Under the pieces are notes generated by a model that saw nothing but the letters and a program-made list of their open reading frames with translations, searched no databases and was not told the origin of the DNA. Positions 7,289-14,414 of a stretch of 21,671 nt of DNA are shown piece after piece. Both the position numbers and the translations under genes were made by a program. Origin of the DNA: JAEELC01 sp963621965 (lineage in GTDB: Bacteria > Bacillota_I > Bacilli_A > Acholeplasmatales > Anaeroplasmataceae); NCBI GenBank assembly GCA_963621965.1, contig CAVFGN010000034.1, forward strand, positions 1-21,671, read 5' to 3'. The stretch's first letter is position 1, and each line of letters begins with the position of its first letter.

Positions 7289-7320
7289 GGCAATCTCTTA
7301 ATAGAGATTGTCTTTTTTTT
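7289..7320 (+). terminator. Intrinsic terminator with plus-strand polarity (possibly bidirectional)
   Basis: CAATCTCT (7291-7298) pairs with AGAGATTG (7303-7310) around TAAT, extended to 10 bp, and is followed on the plus strand by TCTTTTTTTT. On the minus strand the hairpin is followed by a weaker CCTTTAATTTTT. The best polarity is opposite to all neighbouring genes, so it may block antisense transcription or work both ways just before the tRNA. Confidence 0.7.
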
Positions 7321-7328
7321 AATTTGCT

Positions 7329-7484
7329 TTATTCTACACAAAAAGTAGTATCTACATGATTGATAGAATCAGATACAATTACATTCAAGGTATCTTCCGA
7401 TGTAGAATTAGTTGTTGTAGAAGGATGATCTGTACAACAGAGCATTCCTATAAAAAATGCAATCAGTAAAATTAATTTACTCAT
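7329..7484 (-). CDS. Small lipoprotein
   Basis: A 51-aa ORF beginning M-S-K-L-I-L-L-I-A-F-F-I-G-M-L-C-C. The basic start, hydrophobic core and lipobox-like G-M-L-C (or M-L-C-C) indicate a signal peptidase II substrate whose mature part, Ser/Thr/Asp-rich, would be tethered to a membrane. No family recognised. Small phage lipoproteins often act in lysis or superinfection exclusion, but nothing specific shows that here. It ends in TAA directly before the terminator hairpin. Confidence 0.6.
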   Translation of the reverse strand: MSKLILLIAFFIGMLCCTDHPSTTTNSTSEDTLNVIVSDSINHVDTTFCVE

Positions 7485-7499
7485 ACTTCTAAGTTTTAA

Positions 7500-7574
7500 T
7501 TAATAATCAATTATTTCATCTTTATAATAGGAAATCCAATAATCTGCTATTATATCTTCGTAAACTTCTTCCAT
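7500..7574 (-). CDS. Possible 24-aa microprotein
   Basis: An ATG-initiated ORF encodes an acidic, Tyr-rich peptide (M-E-E-V-Y-E-D-I-I-A-D-Y-W) ending in TAA 15 nt before the lipoprotein start. The close spacing is typical of this operon, but the ORF is so short that chance is possible. Confidence 0.3.
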   Translation of the reverse strand: MEEVYEDIIADYWISYYKDEIIDY

Positions 7575-7650
7575 ATTATTTAAATTTTAAAAACAAGTAG
7601 AACTACTTTCACAAGCAATTCTACTTAAAAATGAATCCAAAAAATTATTA

Positions 7651-8061
7651 TCACTTTAAATGAATATAATCAATTTTTCTAACAACTTCAAAACCATTGT
7701 CATTTAAAAGTTTTATAGCCTCTCGAATATCATCACGTTTAAGAGTATCAACTCTTTGTTTTTTATTATACCAATTATTATAATACTGTTTCCATCTTTC
7801 TGTATACTCATTATATATTAAATCGAGTTTACTTATATGGATTGGTTTAGAATTATAAAAATAATATAAATCCCCTTCAATACGTTGGATATTCAGAATC
7901 TTACGAAATACATCCCAAAATAATATATTAGACGGCAACCCTATTTTTTTAAAACCACTTCTAATAATATCACTTGTAAAAGGAGTATTCCTTAATTGAG
8001 AACATAGTATATTTAAATCGGCTATGTACTCTTTAGAATCAAATTTTTTAATAGTTGCCAT
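7651..8061 (-). CDS. Hypothetical protein
   Basis: A 136-aa, Lys/Asn/Tyr-rich protein with the look of a small helical, possibly winged-helix DNA-binding protein (G-F-K-K-I-G-L-P-S-N-I-L-F-W near 40-52; a C-terminal D-I-R-E-A-I-K-L-L-N-D-N-G-F-E-V segment). This is a weak impression. Its start overlaps the end of the upstream gene by 14 nt. Confidence 0.62.
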   Translation of the reverse strand: MATIKKFDSKEYIADLNILCSQLRNTPFTSDIIRSGFKKIGLPSNILFWDVFRKILNIQRIEGDLYYFYNSKPIHISKLDLIYNEYTERWKQYYNNWYNKKQRVDTLKRDDIREAIKLLNDNGFEVVRKIDYIHLK

Positions 8062-8299
8062 AAATACCCTCGTGAATGTTTTTCATATGTGCTATTACTC
8101 CCTCAACATAATTTACAGGTTTTCCATAATATATAGAAAATAAATCATATCCATGAAAATTACGAGGGCAAATATCACAAATCTGACCATTTTTATCTGA
8201 TTTCACTTCAAGATAAAATGGCAAACTTAGTAATTTTACTTTTTGTTTTCTTCCAATCTTTGTTTTTTTGTTTGTTGTAAATACTAATCTTGTATTCAT
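8048..8299 (-). CDS. Small protein with C2H2-like zinc-binding residues
   Basis: An 83-aa basic protein. C41-D-I-C44 and H71-x4-H76 could form a zinc site resembling a C2H2 finger, although the 26-residue spacing between the pairs is long. The N-terminus (K-K-T-K-I-G-R-K-Q-K-V-K) is strongly basic, which would fit nucleic-acid binding. Function inferred from residues only. Confidence 0.6.
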   Translation of the reverse strand: MNTRLVFTTNKKTKIGRKQKVKLLSLPFYLEVKSDKNGQICDICPRNFHGYDLFSIYYGKPVNYVEGVIAHMKNIHEGIYGNY

Positions 8300-8441
8300 G
8301 CTAATTTACCTCCCTAGTAAGGATTTAATTAAATTCTAGGATTAATTACAGTCTTTGACTGTCAGTCAGTATACTTTTTAAGGCAAGCTACTATTATTCA
8401 CTTAAAAATATACGAAAACTATAGTTGTAGAACGAAAATTG

Positions 8442-8515
8442 AGCCTCTTGTTGGATTCGAACCAACGACCCCGAAATTACAAATATCGTGCTCTGGCCAA
8501 CTGAGCTAAAGAGGC
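8442..8515 (-). tRNA. tRNA-Thr (anticodon TGT)
   Basis: Minus-strand 74-nt cloverleaf: acceptor GCCTCTT/AAGAGGC, D-loop with AGTTGG, anticodon arm CGATA-TTTGTAA-TTTCG, T-arm GTTGG-TTCGAAT-CCAAC. The anticodon stem has one T-T mismatch. No encoded CCA; the base in the discriminator position is T. The surrounding 8300-8611 gap holds nothing else that I can recognise apart from a short palindromic GACTGTCAGTC near 8356. Confidence 0.9.
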
Positions 8516-8611
8516 TTTGTAAATCAACCATTTAACTTCTTTGTAAATATACTTATATTTCTTTCAAAGACGATGTTAATATAATGCAAAAGTTTATAAA
8601 TACTATTACAG

Positions 8612-8893
8612 TCAGTAGGCAATTACTGCATGTTTACAATACAGAGACACTTTTTCGGAAAATTCTTTTAGCGTCATTTTATAGTTTGCGGTAACTGTAA
8701 ACGGGTCCAAATTGTCATCTTCATAACATGCTGCAGCCCATTTCGCTTTGACTTGATCTTTTGGATTTGAACATATTCTAAAATCATTGACAATTGTATC
8801 TGTTGTAATTATCAGATTACAATCCTCACTTGGTGTAACTGGAGTACACGAAAAACAAAATCCAATAAATAATAATATCAATATCTGTTTCAT
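8612..8893 (-). CDS. Small lipoprotein next to the cysteine peptidase gene
   Basis: A 93-aa protein with a lipoprotein signal (M-K-Q-I-L-I-L-L-F-I-G-F-C-F-S-C, lipobox ending at C16). The mature part has four further cysteines (C25, C42, C56, C87), so disulfides in the periplasm are possible. Its ATG overlaps the stop of the CHAP-like gene by 4 nt (ATGA), tying it to the lysis-type block. An o-spanin-like or exclusion role is conceivable by position alone. Confidence 0.7.
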   Translation of the reverse strand: MKQILILLFIGFCFSCTPVTPSEDCNLIITTDTIVNDFRICSNPKDQVKAKWAAACYEDDNLDPFTVTANYKMTLKEFSEKVSLYCKHAVIAY

Positions 8894-9504
8894 TTTGAAT
8901 GTTTTATAAGGATTCCTCCTTCTTTTCTAAACCAATTAAACGGATTTAAACGGGATATGAGCGTCTTTTGAGAAGCATCAGAAATGGAAGTTACTCCATA
9001 AGATTTCTTTCCTCCTTGTAAAGAAATAAAATCGTCATCATGTATTTTACCATGAATATTATGATTTACTCTCCAACTATCTGAATTGGGATTCCAATAA
9101 AGAACACCTGTATGAGTTCCTGGAGTTTTAGTTCCTCTATTGTAGAAATCAATCATGTGTGGAGAGGTAGTGTAATACATATTAACTACATAAATATGAT
9201 CCTTATCAAGAGATTTTGAATCAAAATCTTTTCTTACTGCATCTGATGCTTTATTATGAATAGCCCGAATATTTCTGATACTATCGTTATGTGTTATTCC
9301 TAAGTCAGCTTTACGACGATTAAATCCAGATTCATCGTATCCGTTAAAAATTTCTTTAAACTATCCATTGATTGCAGGAGCGTCTCCACAAGAGTTTATT
9401 CCATTGTGCATGAGTGTGGCATTAACGTATGCAGCACATTCTTTTGTGGGATTTCCTCTTCTGTCGGTAGGAGTCCTCCCTTTCTTAGTTATTTTTGCAG
9501 GCAT
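8890..9504 (-). CDS. CHAP/NlpC-like cysteine peptidase or amidase, one in-frame TAG read as Gln
   Basis: The gene is open for 204 residues if a single TAG (codon 48) is read as an amino acid. The N-terminal half then shows E-C23-A-A-Y-V-N-A-T-L, the nucleophile segment of CHAP/NlpC-type papain-fold peptidoglycan hydrolases. The other half has H131-T-G-V-L-Y and N147-H148, positions where the catalytic His and its polar partner occur. The TAG lies between the Cys and His halves, so both are needed for one enzyme. A standard-code reading would split the protein and leave the downstream piece without a nucleophile. The ATG at 9504 precedes M-P-A-K-I-T-K-K. Probably a lysis or virion peptidoglycan hydrolase. 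The His assignment is tentative. Confidence 0.75.
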
Positions 9505-9534
9505 TATTTTGTTTGTTTTTAGTTAAAAAAATAT

Positions 9535-9578
9535 GTTTCTGGAAGAGGTGGTCATGTGTAAGTATGATTGCCTCTTTT
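9535..9578. repeat. 44-bp hairpin repeat, copy 1
   Basis: Matches 11496-11539 at 39 of 44 positions in the same orientation. Both copies contain AAGAGG and CCTCTT arms enclosing 22 nt, and both lie at the very end of a minus-strand gene. It may be a gene-end RNA hairpin or a recombination remnant. Confidence 0.7.
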
Positions 9579-10008
9579 ATTGTTTTATATTATTTTTCTT
9601 TCTATTCTTAAATATAAATACTTGTAATAGATGAAACAATACGATTGAGAAGAACAGGTAACAATATATGTAAATGTTACATTCTTCGTAAGTTATGTGC
9701 ATATTCTTTGCTATTCGAGTAATGTCATCTACACATTGTTGAAATGGGTCCATAACTTCTCCGTAATGAGCCCAAAACGATTCTGCAATACTTATATATA
9801 ACAAAAACAGTGCTGAATTAATAGAAAATCGTACTCTTCCAAAGAAGGTTCGTATATTTCCTTTTAATATAGACACTAATGCACATAAAATACAAATTAT
9901 CGGGCAAGCATAAATACAAATATATACGCTTATTTCCTTATAAGTCAAACCGAATGCCAGTCCGATTACGTACAAGCATCCACATAAAAGGTAAAATATA
10001 CTATTCAT
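9577..10008 (-). CDS. Membrane protein with about four transmembrane segments
   Basis: A 143-aa hydrophobic protein with likely membrane segments near residues 3-21, 27-49, 60-76 and 111-133 and a basic tail (K-N-R-K-K-N-N-I-K-Q). It overlaps the stop of the single-span protein upstream by 4 nt and is followed by the peptidase gene. A holin or antiholin role is possible from the lysis context, but not shown. It ends in TAA. Confidence 0.7.
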   Translation of the reverse strand: MNSIFYLLCGCLYVIGLAFGLTYKEISVYICIYACPIICILCALVSILKGNIRTFFGRVRFSINSALFLLYISIAESFWAHYGEVMDPFQQCVDDITRIAKNMHITYEECNIYIYCYLFFSIVLFHLLQVFIFKNRKKNNIKQ

Positions 10009-10172
10009 CTTTTTATTCTTTGTATTATAAAGTTTATTACTGTGGTACTTATAAAAAAGACACCAAATAAAAATATAAACATTAATTCATGAAAAATAGC
10101 CCCAGGAGGGCATTCTGGTGCTCCTATATATTCCTTACCAATATCGAGCATTTGATCTATTAATTCAAACAT
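10005..10172 (-). CDS. Small single-span membrane protein, holin-like by position
   Basis: A 55-aa ORF with an acidic amphipathic N-terminus, a C-P-P-G turn and one hydrophobic helix (about 31-50) followed by a basic tail (Q-R-I-K-R). It starts 7 nt after the TAA of the peptidoglycan-binding gene and its TGA overlaps the next ATG (ATGA). Such size, topology and neighbours fit a holin, but a small membrane protein of other function is equally possible. Confidence 0.6.
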   Translation of the reverse strand: MFELIDQMLDIGKEYIGAPECPPGAIFHELMFIFLFGVFFISTTVINFIIQRIKR

Positions 10173-10179
10173 TGTTTTA

Positions 10180-11262
10180 TTAATCTACTTTCATTCCTAT
10201 TCGAACTTTTTTCATTCCAGGCAAATCATTGCTTGAAATTTTCTTAAATCCATAATCCCATTCATCATAATCTCTAGCGTCTGTTCCCTAAGGGTCGCTA
10301 GCTATTATGGTATGGCCTCCGTGAGCCGCCCAAGGATCTCCTCCATCTTTTATTTCCCATATATACTACTGCCCATTGTCAGTTTTTCTTGTTGGTTTAT
10401 GGGTTTTTATATATTGTCGGATATAATCCTTTTCAGCTTTCAGCATTTCTGGATCAGAATACCCGTAAGTGCGTTCACCACTTTTAGTATCATATCCATT
10501 GGCTTTTGTCCATGAATTATACTTCTGAGGTTGACCTCCGTGTAAAAGATTCTAATCTATACGAGCATGCACACTTTTTTGTCGGCGTTCCATACTGCCA
10601 ACAAGATTTCCGTATTTGGGTTCTTCTTCGTTCATAATAGCCCAAAGCTCTTTTGCACGCTCTTTGTTTTCAGGCTTGCTTAAATCCAAATCGGCAAATT
10701 CTATTAAAGCTTGTCCTGCTTTATCAGTTCCTCTGATACCTCGAAAAAGCTTGACAGCTGTACCATAGAGTTTTCCTGCTTTTTCTGCTTTTTCTGGAGC
10801 ATCGATTCCTATTGCATTAAGAATTGAAGTTATTTTCTCTCCTGCTTTTTCCGAAACTTTAGAATTGTCATAACCATACTAAAACATATTATTCAATGTT
10901 TTAATAACAGGTTTAGCCGTCGCTCTTTCAACTCTAGCAAGAAAAGATTTATCTTCTTTTCCTTTATATTTGTCATGAAGCATTTTCTTATTCACAGCAT
11001 CTAAAGTTGCTTTACCCCATACTCCGTCAACAGCCTAATCGTGAGTTAATCTTTTATCAAAATAGCCTTGATTAAAGAGTTCCTCCTATATCCCAACTAT
11101 ATCCGAAGGTATACCGTATCTTTTAACAGACTTGTGAGTCAGCTACTATGTTCTATTATTACGAGCCGCTTTAGCAGCAAGATTCTTCGACTCTACAAGT
11201 GCATTATTTATAATTTCCCGCACTTCATTACTTGGTCTAAGCCAGTCTTCAAATATTCCCAT
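10180..11262 (-). CDS. Peptidoglycan-binding protein; eight in-frame TAG codons read as Gln
   Basis: Reading TAG as glutamine gives one 360-aa protein that otherwise would be broken eight times. Residues about 54-92 form a peptidoglycan-binding type 1 domain: I-x2-Q-E-E-L-F-N-Q-G-Y, then the D-G-V-W-G-K-A-T-L-D-A-V motif. Its Q59 (the usual Q in V-x2-L/Q) and Q76 are encoded by TAG. The rest is helical, Lys/Glu-rich, and ends with a G-G-H-T-I-I-A-S-D-P segment of unknown role. It is directly preceded by the duplicated Bacteroidota-type promoter. It probably binds the host wall as a lysis accessory or virion protein. The catalytic function, if any, is not visible. Confidence 0.82.
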
Positions 11263-11270
11263 AATGTTTA

Positions 11271-11366
11271 ATTTTTAAATTTATACTACAAATATACCCT
11301 CTAAAATTTCATTTACAAAACTATGAAATGCACATTGTATGAAATGTGGAGGTTGTTGTATAAAAT
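11271..11366 (-). promoter_or_regulatory. Bacteroidota-type promoter in a duplicated 96-bp element, copy 1
   Basis: On the minus strand, TTTG (11316-11319), a 19-nt spacer and TATATTTG (11289-11296) match the Bacteroidota sigma consensus TTTG-N19-TAnnTTTG exactly. The -7 box ends 26 nt before the ATG of the peptidoglycan-binding gene. The whole 96 bp is about 90% identical to 13391-13486 (10 mismatches), which precedes another amber-containing gene. Confidence 0.85.
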
Positions 11367-11432
11367 GGAGGATTCGAACCAACGACCTTCACTTTACAAA
11401 AGTGTTGCTCTTACCAACTGAGCTAAAGAGGC
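11367..11432 (-). pseudogene. Truncated tRNA-Thr (TGT) fused to the promoter repeat
   Basis: From 11432 the minus strand reads GCCTCTT, a D-arm, an anticodon arm ACACT-TTTGTAA-AGTGA and GTTGG-TTCGAAT, closely following the intact tRNA-Thr at 8442-8515. The 3' half of the T-stem is CCTCC instead of CCAAC, and the 3' acceptor strand is absent. The sequence runs straight into the 96-bp promoter repeat. It cannot form an acceptor stem and is probably non-functional. Confidence 0.8.
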
Positions 11433-11495
11433 GTACCATCTTTTATGAAAGCTAGAAATTATTTATTATAAATAATTCTCTTATCAAGAAAATGA

Positions 11496-11539
11496 GTTTC
11501 TGGAAGAGGCGGCCATGTGGAAGCATGATTACCTCTTTT
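11496..11539. repeat. 44-bp hairpin repeat, copy 2
   Basis: Second copy of the element at 9535-9578 (39/44 identical). Here it includes the last codons and TAA of the gene at 11529-11780, whereas copy 1 only touches the stop codon of its gene. Confidence 0.7.
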
Positions 11540-11780
11540 CCAATGCTTTAGTAATGATATTCAAATATTCGGGATTATACGATCTATTGTTCGTAGTTTG
11601 AATACCTTCGAAGTTATATTTGTTTTTCCCTACTAAAGTTTTTGTCCCATCGGAACCATAAATATACCAATTACCATCTTCGTCTTGCTATCTGCCAGCC
11701 CATCGTTTATTGGTGATAGCATCTTTCCAATATTTAGGTTTTCCTGTATTTTTATCTAATTCAAGTATTAATTCGGGCAT
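11529..11780 (-). CDS. Small hypothetical protein with one in-frame TAG
   Basis: With TAG (codon 31, in G-R-Q-Q-D-E-D-G) read as Gln this is an 83-aa protein beginning M-P-E-L-I-L-E-L-D-K and rich in aromatic and Asn residues, with K-R-W-A-G-R-Q and G-N-W-Y-I-Y-G segments suggesting a small beta-sheet domain. It starts 11 nt after the lipoprotein gene's stop, consistent with an operon. No family recognised. Without amber decoding no adequate start remains. Confidence 0.6.
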
Positions 11781-11791
11781 AATGATTTATT

Positions 11792-12013
11792 TTATTTGTG
11801 TTCATATATATAATACATATCTCTGACAGAATCATAATGTATTTTATGATATTCTCCCGCATAATAGAATGGAACAGTTGTATCTATAACACTTCTTATG
11901 CTTTCTTCTTTTGCATCAAGATTATATTCAGAATTATTCTTTATACAATCTTCGTTCATATCTACACAACTTATAAGCATAGAAAAGAACATGAAATACA
12001 TTATCTTTTTCAT
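11792..12013 (-). CDS. Small lipoprotein
   Basis: A 73-aa protein with a lipoprotein signal (M-K-K-I-M-Y-F-M-F-F-S-M-L-I-S-C, lipobox L-I-S-C ending at C16) and a short acidic/aromatic mature part. It lies in the amber-containing block between a membrane protein and a small soluble protein. One of three unrelated small lipoproteins in the window. Confidence 0.68.
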   Translation of the reverse strand: MKKIMYFMFFSMLISCVDMNEDCIKNNSEYNLDAKEESIRSVIDTTVPFYYAGEYHKIHYDSVRDMYYIYEHK

Positions 12014-12090
12014 CTTACTTAAATATTTTAATTTTTCATTTTACTTTATGTTTTAATAAAAAATCATCCATTCCAAGAAATTTAGATGCA

Positions 12091-12363
12091 TTAAAATTGC
12101 TATTCATCTATACTTTTGCCTAACATCTTACAAAATAAAGCATATATCCCAAACCCAATGAGTAAGATTGGGGAGAATAAAATCATCGCGTAAAAAGCTA
12201 ATAGCATTAAAAAACTATCTTTTGTAAAGACATTAGTATCTGCTTTGCCTCCATAACGATGAAGACTGCCCGCCAAGGAACCCCCTATGGATGCCATCCA
12301 ACCCATCATTGCAAAGCATAAACATATTACACAATACGAGATTATTAAAATTTTAATTGTCAT
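12091..12363 (-). CDS. Two-span membrane protein, probably read through a TAG near its end
   Basis: An 87-aa hydrophobic protein with membrane helices near 4-28 and 51-76 stops at TAG (12100-12102) under the standard code. Read as Gln, translation continues for only Q-Q-F to TAA at 12091, giving 90 aa. Because flanking genes need TAG as sense, I use the longer end. The glycine-rich G-G-S-L-A-G-S segment between the helices may be a loop. No family recognised; a lysis or membrane role is possible from context. Confidence 0.6.
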
Positions 12364-12403
12364 GATTCCAACATCCTATTAAAATAATATCAAATCTTCA
12401 GGC

Positions 12404-13381
12404 TTAATATTTAAACCAATTAGTTCGAGTTATAACAGGCGTTCCTGCACTGTCAACTATCTTTAATACTTCATACATACCCATAGCTTTTAGCTTTTCT
12501 TTCAACTTCTTTAATGTACTTGTATTTGTACTTTCATTTTTTCCAGAAAGCCATTTACGAGTATAGTCTTTAGGCTTAAATTTCCAAATATCGGAGTTTC
12601 GAAAAACTTTATCGCCTCCTAATGTAATTCCTTCTTCAATCTAATGCCCTCCTACATCTGGTAAGTATTCCGTATATAAACGGTCTCCTGCTTTCTCGAA
12701 TGTTCCAACAATATCGTCAGCTGCAGTGTTTCCAGTTATTTTCACTATTTTAGCTGGAACAACTGTTGCATCTCTATCCTATAATTCAAATATAGGAATA
12801 TCCTTTTTAGGATAGTTTCTCTTAATATATGAATCGAAGACACCAAAATCTTTAGAATCTACATTTTTGAGATTAAAGATCGGATCAGGCGTCTTACCAT
12901 AGAGAAAAGTATCAATTAAATCAAATTGTCCTTTTTCAAGCTACGGGTAATATGGTATTCGACTACTATCGAACTGAGGATTTGCAACAAAACCACCATA
13001 AGTTTGTATCTTCCCATCCTTTATAGGTGCAAATGAATTATAAAATCCCCTTTTACCTAATTTTATATTTGTAAGAAAATATAAAAGCTATGCCCCAAGA
13101 CGTTTTTTACCTCCTTCTTTACCTTTTAACTCTTGCTTAAAAGTTTTCCATCCTATTGGCATTGGATTTTGCTCAGAACTGGTTCTCAATCCTAATTCAA
13201 CAAACCTTTTCTTTGGAGTTGACATGTAAGGATTTGTCCATGGGGTAAAACGCTTAATCTACGGCATCCAATATCCTACGATATTTTTCATCTAAGAAGC
13301 TGTTTTAGCTGCTCCATTAGGTAGAAGAATCTTCTTTATAAGAGGTGCCGCAATTTCTTGAACAAGTTTATTATACGCCAT
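12404..13381 (-). CDS. Unknown 325-aa protein with six in-frame TAG codons
   Basis: The frame from ATG 13381 to TAA 12404 is continuous only if six TAGs are read as amino acids. The product begins M-A-Y-N-K-L-V-Q-E-I-A-A-P-L-I-K-K-I-L-L-P, is basic in the first third, and has a P-I-F-E-L-Q-D-R-D-A-T-V-V-P segment and G-G-H-Q-I-E-E-G-I-T-L-G-G-D in the middle. I recognise no family. It has its own copy of the Bacteroidota-type promoter. Its short N-terminal pattern (small hydrophobic helix then P-A/L) recalls that of the 225-aa amber gene at 14353-15030, so the two may be distant relatives. That is a weak impression. Confidence 0.75.
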
Positions 13382-13390
13382 AATTGTTTT

Positions 13391-13486
13391 ATTTTTAAAT
13401 TTATACTACAAATATACCCTCTAAAATTGCATTTACAAAACTGTGAGATGCACATTGTATGAAATAGAGGGTTTATTGTATGAAAT
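13391..13486 (-). promoter_or_regulatory. Bacteroidota-type promoter in a duplicated 96-bp element, copy 2
   Basis: TTTG (13436-13439), 19 nt, TATATTTG (13409-13416) on the minus strand, ending 27 nt before the ATG at 13381. It is the near-identical twin of 11271-11366; the TTTG and TATATTTG boxes are conserved while the outer part differs more. Confidence 0.85.
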
Positions 13487-13574
13487 TATTGGATTTGTAT
13501 TAATTATTAGATTTTAATGTGGTTAATAGTAAAAGATTTAAGGTAACAAGTAGAATATAAATACTGTAAAAGTG

Positions 13575-13670
13575 TACAAGGAGTAGGATTCGAACCTACA
13601 TAAAACCCATACGATTTACAAATAGAGTGTGTCACTCTCTATTTTGCTTTACCAATTAAGCTATCCTTGT
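13575..13670 (-). tRNA. Atypical 96-nt tRNA or tRNA mimic, isotype undetermined
   Basis: Acceptor ACAAGGA/TCCTTGT, D-arm GCTT-AATTGGTA-AAGC and T-arm GTAGG-TTCGAAT-CCTAC are canonical. Between D- and T-arms lie about 45 nt instead of about 22. The strongest fold is an 8-bp stem AAATAGAG/CTCTATTT closing AGTGACACA (GAC in the anticodon position after T33), followed by an AAATC/GGTTT variable-arm hairpin. A weaker alternative, ACA-CTCTATT-TGT, would present CUA, the amber-reading anticodon. No standard 5-bp anticodon stem fits. It may be an unusual tRNA, a suppressor candidate or a tRNA mimic. Confidence 0.6.
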
Positions 13671-13744
13671 TGACTACTACTCTTTGCGTTGTCAATAGGA
13701 GGTTTGTATTATTGATTACTATTGTGTGAGTCACGTGGCTTCTT

Positions 13745-14203
13745 TTATACCTCCTTATTATTTTGTAAAGAGTAGTTATTAGGATTATTTATGTATTTTA
13801 TATAAATATATTTTGGATAATACCCAAGTACACATAAAGTAACTGGGCAAATCCAAATATCGTGAGTAAAGCCTTCCAACCCATGTACATTGTAGAAACT
13901 TCCGCCAAATAAACTGCTTGCAGTCTGCTTACACTCAAAGTATCCCTCATGCTGCTCACGTTTATTACGAGGTAGAACGTCTACTGTGACATAGTTATTA
14001 TCTTCACAAAGAAAGTCTAGCAATTTATTGCTACCTGCTACCATCGCCAAATTGTAACGATCACCTGGCCATGGCATATCAATATACCATAGATTATCTT
14101 CTGGCACAAAAACAAAACTTAAGCGATATACTTTCTTGTGTAAACTAAATATTCCTTTTAAAAAATATGGAATTGTTTTAAATGCTTTATAAATATTATT
14201 CAT
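13745..14203 (-). CDS. Hypothetical protein
   Basis: A 152-aa protein starting M-N-N-I-Y-K-A-F-K-T-I-P-Y-F-L-K. It is rich in Trp, Tyr and Pro (N-L-W-Y-I-D-M-P-W-P-G-D-R-Y), suggesting a folded domain. It contains a mid-protein C-K-Q-T-A-S-S-L segment and two Cys near the end; I recognise no family. The ATG at 14203 is chosen because it overlaps the stop of the preceding gene (14196) in the operon style seen here; a TTG six codons further upstream is also open. Confidence 0.65.
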   Translation of the reverse strand: MNNIYKAFKTIPYFLKGIFSLHKKVYRLSFVFVPEDNLWYIDMPWPGDRYNLAMVAGSNKLLDFLCEDNNYVTVDVLPRNKREQHEGYFECKQTASSLFGGSFYNVHGLEGFTHDIWICPVTLCVLGYYPKYIYIKYINNPNNYSLQNNKEV

Positions 14204-14414
14204 TGATGGTAATACAATCAATAAATTCTGTTAAATACGTTATTCTTTTAAGATAGGGATAAGATTCACTTTCTTTTAGATCTTTCCTAAGCACTTCTTC
14301 TATTAGAGAGGGATCATTCCCTGTTTCTTGTGCATATTTAGCTTTTAATATTTCAATCTTTTGATTTATTTCTACTAGTAACTTTTCTAGGTATGAGTTT
14401 TGACTTTCCACCAT
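14196..14414 (-). CDS. Small coiled-coil-like protein
   Basis: A 72-aa acidic protein, almost entirely helical by composition (Y-L-E-K-L-L-V-E-I-N-Q-K-I-E-I-L-K near the start), which could form a coiled coil. It begins inside the last 62 nt of the amber-containing gene at 14353-15030, in another frame. No family recognised. Confidence 0.6.
   Translation of the reverse strand: MVESQNSYLEKLLVEINQKIEILKAKYAQETGNDPSLIEEVLRKDLKESESYPYLKRITYLTEFIDCITINE

Noticed and set aside
10312..11271. Plus-strand frames at 10312-10515 and 11068-11271
   Set aside because: They lie opposite the recoded peptidoglycan-binding gene, which has a recognisable domain.
11367..11432. Second functional tRNA-Thr
   Set aside because: The 3' acceptor strand and T-stem pairing are missing, so it is called a pseudogene.
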